A stretch of DNA of 64,000 bases from Candidatus Magnetomicrobium cryptolimnococcus. GTDB lineage: Bacteria > Nitrospirota > Thermodesulfovibrionia > Thermodesulfovibrionales > Magnetobacteriaceae. The notes under the pieces were generated by a model, which did no database searches, was not told the DNA's origin, and saw only the letters and a list, made by a program, of their open reading frames with translations. The DNA is taken from positions 1 to 64,000 of the forward strand of contig JAGYWI010000011.1 of the NCBI GenBank assembly GCA_018606805.1, given 5' to 3'. The translations under genes and the position numbers were made by a program. Shown piece after piece: positions 45,542 to 54,518 of the stretch. Positions within the stretch are counted from its first letter, which is position 1. Every line of letters starts with the position of its first letter.

Positions 45542-46287
45542 GAATCGGTTTTCTTATCACTGCCAGAATGAAATCAACCCGTCTTGCCAAAAAATTAACA
45601 TTAGAAATCAATGGCAGACAGATTATAAGATGGATGATTGATCGTTTAAAACAATGCCCATCTATTGACGATATAATTATATGTACTTCAACGAATCAAC
45701 AGGACAATATCTTAGTAGAGATTGCAAGTGAAGAAGGCATTAAGGTTTTTCGTGGTTCAGAAGAAGATGTTATACAACGTTTATACGAAGCGTCAAAATA
45801 CTATAATGTGGAATATGCGCTTAATATTACGGCAGACTGCCCGTTAGTCTCCTTAGAATATATTGATATAACAATAGATAAATATAAACAAACAAACGCT
45901 GATTTAATACGCTCATTAGAGCTGCCTCATGGCTTTTTCTTGTATGGATTAAAGGTTGAAGCAATGCAAAAGGTTTGTGAGATAAAAAAAGGAACTAACA
46001 CTGAAGTATGGGGGAAGTACTTTACTGATACTGCTCTCTTTAATGTCTTAGATATTGAAATACCAGATGATTTAAAAAGACCAGATTATAGATTGACTTT
46101 GGATTATCCTGATGATTATGAGTTTTTCAAGCGAATATATACACATTTTGGACAATATACATATAAAAAGAGTATTTACGAAATAATAGGTTTTATAGAT
46201 GAACACCCAGAGATTGTACAAATTAATAAGCACTGTAAGCAGTTATATAAAGAACGCTTCGATCAGCAAAATAATATACAAGTATGA
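45538..46287 (+). CDS. SpsF-type cytidylyltransferase (acylneuraminate cytidylyltransferase-like)
   Basis: A 249-residue nucleotidyltransferase with ITARMKSTRLAKKL (7-20), ICTSTNQQDN, NITADCPLVS and the C-terminal RLTLDYPDDYEFFKRIY. It is of the SpsF family known from Bacillus spore polysaccharide loci, next to an SpsE/NeuB-type synthase. It probably makes the CMP form of the acid sugar from synthase 2. ATGA overlaps on both sides show tight coupling. Confidence 0.82.
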   Translation: MRIGFLITARMKSTRLAKKLTLEINGRQIIRWMIDRLKQCPSIDDIIICTSTNQQDNILVEIASEEGIKVFRGSEEDVIQRLYEASKYYNVEYALNITADCPLVSLEYIDITIDKYKQTNADLIRSLELPHGFFLYGLKVEAMQKVCEIKKGTNTEVWGKYFTDTALFNVLDIEIPDDLKRPDYRLTLDYPDDYEFFKRIYTHFGQYTYKKSIYEIIGFIDEHPEIVQINKHCKQLYKERFDQQNNIQV

Positions 46288-47273
46288 ATAAAATACTTAT
46301 TTTAGGGTGTGGTTCTATAGGACAAAGACATATCAAGGCTTTATTAAAAATTGGTGAAACTAATATTGTAGCTTACAGGACTAATAGGGGTCAGATAAAA
46401 GAAATAGATGAAGCAATTAAAGCAAATATTAAGATATTTAATGACGAAGAGGAATCATTTGTTTGGAAACCAACCCATGTGATTATCAGTAACCCTACTA
46501 TCTTGCATCTAAAATATCTAATAAAAAGTATTACAATAGGAGCTAGAGTATTTGTTGAAAAACCTTTAACAAACAGTTATTCAGAGTTTGAAGAGGCATC
46601 AATTCCTTTGACAAAGATAGCAGACTATGGAGGGGTAGTTGGTTTTAATCTAAGATTTCATTCTTTAATTAAAAAGGTTAAAGAGGTGATAACCTCTTTT
46701 CAATATGGTAATGTTATATATGCAAATTTAACCGTTGGACACTATCTACCGTTTTGGCATCCCTACGAAAATTACAGGTACAGTTATGCGTCTAGGAAAG
46801 ATTTAGGTGGCGGAGTGCTTAGAACTTTGTGTCACGAGATAGATTTAGCTCAATTTTTTTTTGGAAAGATAAACAAGGTATTTGCTAAAGTAGAAAAGAT
46901 TAGCCCTTTAGAAATAGATATAGATGATGTTGTTGACCTCATCGTTGAGACACAAATGTGTAAGCGAGTGTTAATACATATGGATTATTTAAATCCTATC
47001 CCTATAAGACAGGGAAAGATATTGTTTGACAAGGGGTTGTTAGAGTACGATTATAATAATAATGAAATATTCTTTACTGACTATATTAATAAACATAAAG
47101 AACTATTATTTACAAACAACGAAGACTATGATCAGCAATACATTGCCCAAATGGAAAACTTTATCAATGGAAACACTGATACTGCATGTACAATAAGAGA
47201 GGGAATTGAGGTGATGAAGGTTATTTACAGTTGTGAAGAGTCAAACAGAATGGCAAGGCAGGTATGTATTTAA
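46284..47273 (+). CDS. Gfo/Idh/MocA-family NAD(P) sugar oxidoreductase
   Basis: A 329-residue protein with GCGSIGQRHIKALL (8-21) as Rossmann loop, FVEKPLTNS (about 93-101) carrying the family Lys, and GGGVLRTLCHEIDLAQFFFG with the conserved Asp/His pair. It overlaps SpsF by four bases and the SDR by ten. Such enzymes oxidise or reduce a sugar hydroxyl. In Campylobacter a PtmF-type gene sits in a comparable spot, but I do not claim orthology. Confidence 0.78.
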   Translation: MNKILILGCGSIGQRHIKALLKIGETNIVAYRTNRGQIKEIDEAIKANIKIFNDEEESFVWKPTHVIISNPTILHLKYLIKSITIGARVFVEKPLTNSYSEFEEASIPLTKIADYGGVVGFNLRFHSLIKKVKEVITSFQYGNVIYANLTVGHYLPFWHPYENYRYSYASRKDLGGGVLRTLCHEIDLAQFFFGKINKVFAKVEKISPLEIDIDDVVDLIVETQMCKRVLIHMDYLNPIPIRQGKILFDKGLLEYDYNNNEIFFTDYINKHKELLFTNNEDYDQQYIAQMENFINGNTDTACTIREGIEVMKVIYSCEESNRMARQVCI

Positions 47274-48097
47274 AAACTATGTTCAGTTTAGAAGATAAGG
47301 TTATAGTGGTGTTTGGAGGTAATGGACATCTGGGAAGAGAGTTTTGTAAGGCAGTGCTAGAGTTTGGAGCTAAGCTCTATAGCTGTGATATTAATGTTAA
47401 TGAAACAGAAGAAGTACTCATGTTGAAGAAAACTTACTTTAACAAATATAGACTTATTAAGATTGATGCTACAAATAATGAAGAATTACAAAATGTATAC
47501 AATGATATAGTTGAAAAAGAAAAAAAGGTAGATGTTTTAATAAATGCAACTACTATGAAAACCAATGATTTTTATTTACCTTTTGAAAAAGTATCCCTTG
47601 AAAGCTGGAATGTGGGAATATTAGGAAATCTAACAATCCCTTTTTTAACTATACAGAAATTTATACCTATAATGAAAACAAATAAGAAAGGGTCAATTAT
47701 AAACGTCTCATCTCATTATGGAATAGTTGGAAACGATCAGAGAATATATGAAGGGTCAAATCTACATGATATATATATTAAAGATTCACCTGACATTAAG
47801 CAAATATATTCCCATGGAGTGTATAATGCCGCTAAGGGCGGCTTAAACAATTTTACACGATATTTAGCAGCCTATTATGGTAAATATAATATAAGAGTGA
47901 ATACAGTTTCACCAGGTGGAGTATATAATGAAAATGAAAATGATGTATTTTTAAAAAACTATTCCAATAAGGTTCCGCTGGGCAGAAAGGCTTATATACA
48001 TGAAATGAACGGGTCTATTGTTTTCCTTGCTTCAGATGCTTCATCTTATATAACAGGTCATAATTTAGTGATAGATGGTGGATATACAATATGGTAG
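47264..48097 (+). CDS. Short-chain dehydrogenase/reductase (PtmA-like)
   Basis: A 277-residue classical SDR (272 from ATG 47279). GGNGHLGREF (18-27) binds the nucleotide, NVSSHYG carries the catalytic Ser, and YNAAKGG the Tyr and Lys. C-terminal YITGHNLVIDGGY is standard. A PtmA-like SDR is found with legionaminate genes in Campylobacter. It probably acts with the upstream Gfo/Idh protein on the same sugar. All catalytic residues are present. Confidence 0.8.
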   Translation: MYLKTMFSLEDKVIVVFGGNGHLGREFCKAVLEFGAKLYSCDINVNETEEVLMLKKTYFNKYRLIKIDATNNEELQNVYNDIVEKEKKVDVLINATTMKTNDFYLPFEKVSLESWNVGILGNLTIPFLTIQKFIPIMKTNKKGSIINVSSHYGIVGNDQRIYEGSNLHDIYIKDSPDIKQIYSHGVYNAAKGGLNNFTRYLAAYYGKYNIRVNTVSPGGVYNENENDVFLKNYSNKVPLGRKAYIHEMNGSIVFLASDASSYITGHNLVIDGGYTIW

Positions 48098-48136
48098 AGA
48101 AAAATATCCTTATTGGCAATAAATTTGTGCGGTAAT

Positions 48137-49162
48137 ATGAAAATAGTGCAAAAAAATACAATATTTTCTCCTCCATATTTTGACCCATATTCATTTGATT
48201 ATATTTACAATTTTAATCATGCGCCTAACCTTGTCAAATTAAATGCTGATAGTTATTTAGCGGCATGGTTTTCTGGACCATGGGAAGGCCATCCCTGGCA
48301 GATGATATTATCGTCAGTATTTTCAAAAGGTAGATGGACAGAGGCAAAGGTCTTACAGAACACTCATAGGGTGTCTGACTACGATCCTTCTTTCCTTAAA
48401 ACACACAATAAGGTGTTTTTTTTCTATTCAAATGCTCGTTGGTATGAAAGTAAGCTATATGGAGAAAATCGTGGGTTCTTAGGGACATATTTTAAGTATT
48501 CTGAAGATTATGGGGTAAATTGGTCAGAATCTAGTCTTTTGTGTGACCAATTTGCATGTAAATCAAATGGGATATCTCTTCAAAGTGGTGCTTTGCTCTT
48601 ACCGGTATACAATCCACTAACTAATCAAGTTGGTGTTTATAAGTCTATAAACAATGGACTGTCTTGGGAATTGAGGTTGGTGCCGTTTCCTTGTATTGAT
48701 GTTGCAGAACCTGCTATTGTAGAACTGGGAAATAGTCATATTTTAATGTGTATTAGGACTAAAACGGGTAGTATATGGCAATCAGAATCGTTAGATGAGG
48801 GCAACAGTTGGGTTACTCCTTATCCTCTAAAAGTAGAATCATACAATTCACCTGTATGCTTACTTAGTTATAACAACGTTTTGTTATTGTGCTACAATCC
48901 AGGAAAAAGAAGAGATAAACTGTGTATAATAGAATCAACAAAACCATATTATGATTGGGCTTATAGATTAATAATTGATGCTATAGATGACCAGCGGACT
49001 ATATGTTTTCAACCCATTCATCCTTCTGGAATAGATAGAGCAGTTTCCTATCCATCCATAATATTGGTTGATAATAATATAGCTATGTTATCCTGGTCAA
49101 AATACAGTATAAATGAAACCGAGCATAAGGGTGAAATCCATTGTTGTTGGATTGAATTATAA
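48137..49162 (+). CDS. Sialidase-fold (BNR/Asp-box) protein without signal peptide
   Basis: A 341-residue beta-propeller protein. Asp-box-like repeats occur as SEDYGVNWSES, SINNGLSWEL and SLDEGNSWVT. The region AEPAIVEL and the late SYPSIILVDNN fit exo-sialidase-like enzymes. There is no signal peptide or membrane segment, so it should act in the cytoplasm. ATG 48137 is favoured over a TTG at 48113. Possibilities are hydrolysis of a nonulosonate glycoside or nucleotide, an editing role, or a lyase-type reaction. A degradative role would be strange in a biosynthetic operon. Confidence 0.72.
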   Translation: MKIVQKNTIFSPPYFDPYSFDYIYNFNHAPNLVKLNADSYLAAWFSGPWEGHPWQMILSSVFSKGRWTEAKVLQNTHRVSDYDPSFLKTHNKVFFFYSNARWYESKLYGENRGFLGTYFKYSEDYGVNWSESSLLCDQFACKSNGISLQSGALLLPVYNPLTNQVGVYKSINNGLSWELRLVPFPCIDVAEPAIVELGNSHILMCIRTKTGSIWQSESLDEGNSWVTPYPLKVESYNSPVCLLSYNNVLLLCYNPGKRRDKLCIIESTKPYYDWAYRLIIDAIDDQRTICFQPIHPSGIDRAVSYPSIILVDNNIAMLSWSKYSINETEHKGEIHCCWIEL

Positions 49163-49175
49163 AAGACTAATTTAA

Positions 49176-50216
49176 ATGAATAGTGAACCGGTAACAACCA
49201 GGGATAATATCTTGGTGGAAGATTTAGTTTTAATTGATGGACAACCAGGTTGTGGAAAGACATTATTTACAGCGATAGTTGCTGCTATGGAGCGAGTTGA
49301 GTTGTTAAATTATTCTCCAGAGCTTGAAAACATATGTGCATTACGCTATTTAGATAAAATGTCAGATGATGCCGCTAAGACAATGCTCCGCATACAAATG
49401 GATTTGGTACTCTATGAGACAATGATGAGTCGCAGGACAAATTTTAGACCATCTGACCTTTCTAGTGCATTTAAAGATACTAACTGCTGGACTTATATAA
49501 AAAGGTTGTTTTTAAAGGGCGATGAAGTAATCCCTGAGAGGATTAAAAAAGAAAGGCCGATTCTGCATTTTGCTACACATAATCTGCTACCATTTTCTGC
49601 GCCTATTTTTGCAAGTTTTGGCAATAAAGTAAAAATCATTGAAATTGTAAGACATCCTTTATACATGATAATCCAACAAACATTGAATCAAGAGCGTTGG
49701 ATAAAACCAGAGGGCATAGTCCGTCAATTTCATCTGCATATGAAATTCAAAGAACATCAAGTACCTTATCATACAAGAGGTTGGGAAGAACTATATATTA
49801 ACTCCAATCCTGTTGAACGGGCAATTTATGAAATAGATAATATTTTTGAATTAACAGAGACATTTAAAAAGAATAATGAATATGGCATTAGTAATCAGAT
49901 ATTAACTATTCCTTTTGAAAAATTTGTTATTAATCCATTGCCATATATGCAAGATATTGAGCATGTCGTAGATACTAAAATTACACAAAAAACACAAAAA
50001 ATTATGAAAAAGCAGAATGTACCGAGGGAAAAAATATCTGATGGCATACCATTGTCAATATATAAGCGCTGCGGATGGCAACCGCCTGAGAAAGGATTAT
50101 CCGAAAAAGATGAACTACAACTAAGGCGGCAATATGCACTAAAACATGGCGCTGGAAATGACGCTATGAAAGTATTGGATAGGATATGTGAAGAGTATGA
50201 AAGTAAATACTTATGA
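49176..50216 (+). CDS. P-loop sulfotransferase-like protein
   Basis: A 346-residue protein with a P-loop GQPGCGKT (22-29) close to the N-terminus and IEIVRHPLYMI further on, which resembles the 3'-phosphate-binding R-x-P region of sulfotransferases. The C-terminal IPFEKFVINP is also found in that fold. It may sulfate a sugar. A kinase of the same P-loop class is possible because the GKT is more kinase-like than usual sulfotransferase loops. Soluble. Confidence 0.6.
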   Translation: MNSEPVTTRDNILVEDLVLIDGQPGCGKTLFTAIVAAMERVELLNYSPELENICALRYLDKMSDDAAKTMLRIQMDLVLYETMMSRRTNFRPSDLSSAFKDTNCWTYIKRLFLKGDEVIPERIKKERPILHFATHNLLPFSAPIFASFGNKVKIIEIVRHPLYMIIQQTLNQERWIKPEGIVRQFHLHMKFKEHQVPYHTRGWEELYINSNPVERAIYEIDNIFELTETFKKNNEYGISNQILTIPFEKFVINPLPYMQDIEHVVDTKITQKTQKIMKKQNVPREKISDGIPLSIYKRCGWQPPEKGLSEKDELQLRRQYALKHGAGNDAMKVLDRICEEYESKYL

Positions 50217-50301
50217 AGAGCTTATGACTATAAGTTAGATATATCTATAAATGCCTTTCATACAATCCGTGTAAAAAAAAGAGAAAAAGGATGAAGCTTT
50301 A

Positions 50302-51444
50302 ATGAATAAAAAAATGGTAGCTATGATACCAGTTAGATTGGGTAGTAAACGTATACCCAAAAAAAATCTGAGATTATTAGATGGAAAACCATTAATCGCC
50401 TACATAATCGAATCAGCTATATCTTCAAACATATTTGATAATATATATATCAATTCAGAGGCAAATATTTTTAAGGAAATAGCAGATAGTTATAAAATCA
50501 AATTTTATAATAGACCACAAATCCTGTCCTCTGATAGTGCAACCAATGATGAGTTTGCCTTAGATTTCATTAACAACGTAGAATGTGATATCCTAATACA
50601 ATTGTTGTCCACATCGCCTTTTTTAACTCCTAATGATATAAGGTTTTTTGTTAAAAGGATGCTGGATGAACAATATGAGACCTTAATATCTGTAAAGAAT
50701 GAGCAGATAGAATGTATTTATGACGGTAAACCTATTAACTTTGTTCAGAAAGACAAGACACTGCCATCACAAATGCTTAGGCCAGTGCAGCCATATACAT
50801 GTGGCATTATGGGATGGGATGTAAAAAGATTTCAGGATAATATGCGTAAGTTTGGTGCCGCTTATCATGGGGGGGAAGGTACTATAGGATTCTATATTTT
50901 AAAAGGATTTTCCACTAATGATATTGACATCGAGGAAGATTTTAGATTAGCTGAGGCAATTATTCGGATGCAAAAATCAAAAATGAGACCAGCAGAGTTC
51001 TATATAGCGGAAAAGGAGAGAAATATACATTCAGAAGTTGATGTGCATATGATTTTAAAAAAGGATGGGGTAGAACATATAGAATTGTTTGAAAATATTA
51101 ATATTCCCCTTTCAAATATAGATAAAATTATTAATGGAATGCCACAAGGTATTTCTTGGAGTCAGCGTATTATTAATACTGCAAGCAATAGTGCAACATT
51201 GGTTTGTCAGTTACCTGGTGAAGGAAATAGATTGCATTATCATAAGGATTGGAACGAATGGTGGTATATTGTTGATGGCGAGTGGGAATGGGAAATAGAA
51301 GATGAGAAAATTATCGTCAAAAAAGGCGATGTGGTATTTATAGAAAAGGGGAAGATGCATAAAATAACAGCAATTGGTGAAAAAGCTGCTATAAGGTTAG
51401 CTGTTAGTCGAGAAGATGTGGCTCATATATATCCACAAATATAA
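50302..51444 (+). CDS. CMP-nonulosonate synthetase (NeuA/LegF-like) fused to a cupin
   Basis: A 380-residue fusion. Residues 1-225 are a CMP-sugar synthetase (IPVRLGSKRIPKKNLRLLDG 9-28; LSSDSATNDEF, LLSTSPFLTPNDI, IDIEEDFRLAEA). Residues about 255-380 are a cupin with LHYHKDWNEWWYIVDGEW (about 311-328), whose His and Glu could bind metal. The cupin might isomerise or epimerise the sugar or regulate. The gene would activate the neuB product with CTP. A G7 run at 50869-50875 is notable in such AT-rich DNA. AAAGGATGAAG precedes the ATG. Confidence 0.83.
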   Translation: MNKKMVAMIPVRLGSKRIPKKNLRLLDGKPLIAYIIESAISSNIFDNIYINSEANIFKEIADSYKIKFYNRPQILSSDSATNDEFALDFINNVECDILIQLLSTSPFLTPNDIRFFVKRMLDEQYETLISVKNEQIECIYDGKPINFVQKDKTLPSQMLRPVQPYTCGIMGWDVKRFQDNMRKFGAAYHGGEGTIGFYILKGFSTNDIDIEEDFRLAEAIIRMQKSKMRPAEFYIAEKERNIHSEVDVHMILKKDGVEHIELFENINIPLSNIDKIINGMPQGISWSQRIINTASNSATLVCQLPGEGNRLHYHKDWNEWWYIVDGEWEWEIEDEKIIVKKGDVVFIEKGKMHKITAIGEKAAIRLAVSREDVAHIYPQI

Positions 51445-51474
51445 GCCTATTATAATCATAAAAAAATAAGAATA

Positions 51475-51500
51475 AAGATATGATAGTTATATCATATCTT
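51475..51500 (+). promoter_or_regulatory. AT-rich hairpin just upstream of the aminotransferase gene
   Basis: AAGATATGATA and TATCATATCTT are perfect 11-bp inverted repeats around a 4-nt GTTA loop, ending 23 bp before the next start codon. No T-run follows, so a terminator is not clear. It could be an operator or a translation-control or mRNA-processing stem. Confidence 0.5.
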
Positions 51501-51523
51501 CTCGTTTATATCAAAAATATCAT

Positions 51524-52651
51524 ATGAAAACTGTTTTTAATATAAAGATTGATTTTGAAAAAAGTCATGGTTCTTATGTATATGATAAAAATTCGCAAGA
51601 TGAGTTTCTAGATTTTTTTGGAATCTTTTCTTCTTTGCCTATTGGTTATAACCATGCAATATTTAATAAAACATTTGAAGAAAAGATAATTAAAGTATCA
51701 AAACTTAGAATGGCAAATAATCTATTTCAATCAGATGAACTTATCAATTTTGTAGAAAAATTGAGACCATATGTTTTCTCACAATATATACATTTCTCAT
51801 GTACTGGAGCTTTGGCAGTGGAATCGGCTATTAAATGTGCTATGGAATACAAGAAGGTTAAAAATCCAATGGTTTTAGCATTAAAAAAGGGGTTTCATGG
51901 CATTAATAGCTGGGGGTTTATTACAGACAGGTATTTAGGTACTGCAGATAGGATTATTAATTTTCCTAATAATAATTGGAAAAACTTAGATATTAAAGAA
52001 GTGATACAATATATAAAAAATAATGATACTAAAGATGTTGTTGCTGTAGTAATTGAGCCAATACAATGTACAGCTGGTGATATATATCTTAATGTTGATG
52101 CATTATTAGAATTACAACAAATATGTATAGATAATGATATATGTTTCATTGTTGATGAAATTCAAACAGGATTTGGAGTAACTGGCGCTATGTGGTATTC
52201 AGAAAAAATAGGAATTAACCCTGATGTGCTTGTTTTTGGAAAAAAATCCCAGATATGCGGAATTGTAGCTAAAGAAAAATATAACGCCTGTATGGTAAGC
52301 CCATTACGAAAATTAGAAGTAACTTTTGATGGGGAATTAATAGATGCTATAAGATCAATGTATATAATAAAGGCATATGAAAAATATGATTTAATAAATA
52401 AGGTTAATAGCAATAACCTTCGCTTTATGAATATTCTACAGGACAGAGTATTACATTATCGAAGTGTTGGACATCTTATTGCCTTTGATTTTAGTGATAG
52501 CTACAAAAGGGATGAGTTTGTTAAAAGGTGTTATGAAAACAGATTATTATCTAATCCTACAGCAGAAAAAAGTGTTAGACTTAGGCCAAATCTGGCTATT
52601 TCTGATGAAGAAATAGAACGTTTTAAAGAAATAATAGACATTATTCTATAG
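51524..52651 (+). CDS. Class III PLP aminotransferase (lysine 6-aminotransferase-like)
   Basis: A 375-residue class III (omega) aminotransferase with FSCTGALAVESAIKCAMEY, FHGINSWGF, FIVDEIQTGFG and the PLP Lys in VFGKKSQICGI (Lys 240 or 241). VFGKKxQxCGI matches lysine 6-aminotransferases. In this cassette it probably aminates a keto sugar, cyclitol or aldehyde rather than lysine. It leads a string of genes ending in the GmhA-like isomerase. The only other true aminotransferase seen in the window is legC. Confidence 0.82.
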   Translation: MKTVFNIKIDFEKSHGSYVYDKNSQDEFLDFFGIFSSLPIGYNHAIFNKTFEEKIIKVSKLRMANNLFQSDELINFVEKLRPYVFSQYIHFSCTGALAVESAIKCAMEYKKVKNPMVLALKKGFHGINSWGFITDRYLGTADRIINFPNNNWKNLDIKEVIQYIKNNDTKDVVAVVIEPIQCTAGDIYLNVDALLELQQICIDNDICFIVDEIQTGFGVTGAMWYSEKIGINPDVLVFGKKSQICGIVAKEKYNACMVSPLRKLEVTFDGELIDAIRSMYIIKAYEKYDLINKVNSNNLRFMNILQDRVLHYRSVGHLIAFDFSDSYKRDEFVKRCYENRLLSNPTAEKSVRLRPNLAISDEEIERFKEIIDIIL

Positions 52652-52667
52652 GAAAATACAATCAGGT

Positions 52668-53408
52668 ATGAATATTAGTTTTTATGATAAGAAAATATTG
52701 ATTACAGGTGGAACAAGGGGTATTGGCGCTAATTTATGTGAGGCTTTTTTATCAGAAGGGGCTTTTGTTTATGCCACTGGAACAGATAAAGAGCATATAA
52801 GAGATTTAAACGAATCTAAGAAAACACAAATCAAATATTTATATCTTGATTTTTCATCATTAGCATCTGTTAATGAGTGTTTAGAAGATTTGAGTAAACT
52901 TGATAGAATAGATGTACTTATTAATAATGCAGGAGTTAATAAAATCAATTATATAGAAAATGTTGAGTATGAAGATTGGGACTGGATAAATAATGTCAAC
53001 CTTAAAGGTCCTTTTCTCTTGACCAAGACCATTGTACCTAAGATGAAGGTTCAAAAATCGGGTAAAATTATTAATATTGCGTCTATATTTGGTGTAGTTA
53101 GCAAAGTAAAGAGATCTGTTTATTCAACAACAAAATGGGGCTTGATTGGGTTTACAAAGGCAATGGCTTTAGAGCTTGCTCCTTATAATATTTTAGTTAA
53201 TGCACTATCCCCTGGATTTGTTGATACAGAGCTTACAAGAAAAATACTTAGCAGTGATGAGATTGAGGTGCTAAGGCAGCATATCCCCCAAAAAAGGCTT
53301 GCCAGTTGTGATGAAATCACGAAAACTGTACTCTTTCTTGCAAGTGACCATAACACCTATATAACTGGCCAGAATATTATTATAGACGGTGGATTTACAA
53401 GCTTATAA
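52668..53408 (+). CDS. Short-chain dehydrogenase/reductase (FabG-like)
   Basis: A 246-residue classical SDR with GGTRGIGANL (13-22), NNAGVNK, NIASIFG and YSTTKWG (Tyr and Lys of the active site), and YITGQNIIIDGGF. The build is that of 3-keto-reductases. In this neighbourhood it likely oxidises or reduces a sugar or cyclitol hydroxyl. Its stop precedes the cyclase start at 53416 by 7 bp. No defect is visible. Confidence 0.8.
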   Translation: MNISFYDKKILITGGTRGIGANLCEAFLSEGAFVYATGTDKEHIRDLNESKKTQIKYLYLDFSSLASVNECLEDLSKLDRIDVLINNAGVNKINYIENVEYEDWDWINNVNLKGPFLLTKTIVPKMKVQKSGKIINIASIFGVVSKVKRSVYSTTKWGLIGFTKAMALELAPYNILVNALSPGFVDTELTRKILSSDEIEVLRQHIPQKRLASCDEITKTVLFLASDHNTYITGQNIIIDGGFTSL

Positions 53409-53415
53409 TAGATAT

Positions 53416-54498
53416 ATGGGTAATTTTATAGTTAAATCTATAGTTAGTGATTATGAAGTTAATTTCATAAACAACACAAAGCAGACATTGGATGAGGAAT
53501 TAAATGATGCTGATGTTGTTATCATTGATAATATAGTCAAAGACTTATATCCTGATATTTTAAATATAAAATTGAAAAACAATTTGACTATAGGTATTGA
53601 CGCAAGAGAAACTACGAAAAGTTATCAGGGACTTATTCCTATAATAGAAAAACTTATTGCATCTGGTTTTCGTAAAAATCACAGGCTTATAGGGATTGGA
53701 GGTGGTATTACTCAAGATATTACAGCATTTATATCATCAATTATATACCGCGGTGTATCATGGTTTTTTTTCCCTACAACGCTCTTAGCACAAGGTGACA
53801 GTTGCATTGGTAGTAAAACCTCCATTAACTTTGGAGAATATAAAAACCAAATTGGGGGTTTTTATCCTCCAAACAAGGTTTTTATTGATCTAAACTTTCT
53901 TAATTCTTTGTCAGAGGCTGATCTAAAATCTGGGCTTGGGGAAATGTGCCATTATTTTATAGTGGCAGGTGAGGAGGATTTTAATAGATTTAAGAATGAA
54001 TATACTTTGGTGCTAAAGGATAAAGAGCTATTGAGTGGTCTCATTACAAGAAGTTTAGAAATCAAGAAAAGCTATGTAGAGATTGATGAATTTGATAAGA
54101 ATGAAAGGCAGGTATTTAATTACGGTCATTCATTCGGGCATGCTATAGAGACATTGACTGATTATGCAATTCCTCATGGAATTGCTGTAAGTTATGGTAT
54201 GGATATAGCAAACTTTATATCTGTTAAGCTAAACTATTTGACTGAAGATATTAGATATGAAATCAGGCAATTGCTTGAACAAATTTGGGATGGGTATAAT
54301 ATAAAAAACATCTCTGTTGAAAAATTTAAAAATGCGCTTAGTAAGGATAAGAAGAATGTTGGTAAGGAACTTCGATTAATACTGTGTAAAGGTTATGGGA
54401 AGGTATTCAAGGCAGGTATGCAGATGAATAAAGAGTTTATAGGATGGTTAGAGGAATATTTGATAAGCAGCTTAAATAAAGTGGTGGATAAATTATAA
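53416..54498 (+). CDS. AroB-fold sugar-phosphate cyclase (dehydroquinate synthase-like)
   Basis: A 360-residue member of the sugar phosphate cyclase superfamily: GIGGGITQDITAFISSIIYR (about 92-111), FPTTLLAQGDSCIGSKTSIN, YKNQIGGFYPP, and metal-ligand regions SGLGEM and NYGHSFGHAIE (about 234-244). In dehydroquinate synthase the loop reads GGGVxGDxxGF. Here TQD with F following suggests a non-shikimate substrate. Nearby aminotransferase, SDR and Gfo/Idh genes fit a cyclitol (C7N-like) route, with sedoheptulose 7-phosphate also being the GmhA substrate. ATG 53416 is chosen over GTG 53389, which overlaps the SDR. Confidence 0.8.
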   Translation: MGNFIVKSIVSDYEVNFINNTKQTLDEELNDADVVIIDNIVKDLYPDILNIKLKNNLTIGIDARETTKSYQGLIPIIEKLIASGFRKNHRLIGIGGGITQDITAFISSIIYRGVSWFFFPTTLLAQGDSCIGSKTSINFGEYKNQIGGFYPPNKVFIDLNFLNSLSEADLKSGLGEMCHYFIVAGEEDFNRFKNEYTLVLKDKELLSGLITRSLEIKKSYVEIDEFDKNERQVFNYGHSFGHAIETLTDYAIPHGIAVSYGMDIANFISVKLNYLTEDIRYEIRQLLEQIWDGYNIKNISVEKFKNALSKDKKNVGKELRLILCKGYGKVFKAGMQMNKEFIGWLEEYLISSLNKVVDKL

Positions 54499-54518
54499 AG
54501 TTTAATAGAGGAATAAAG

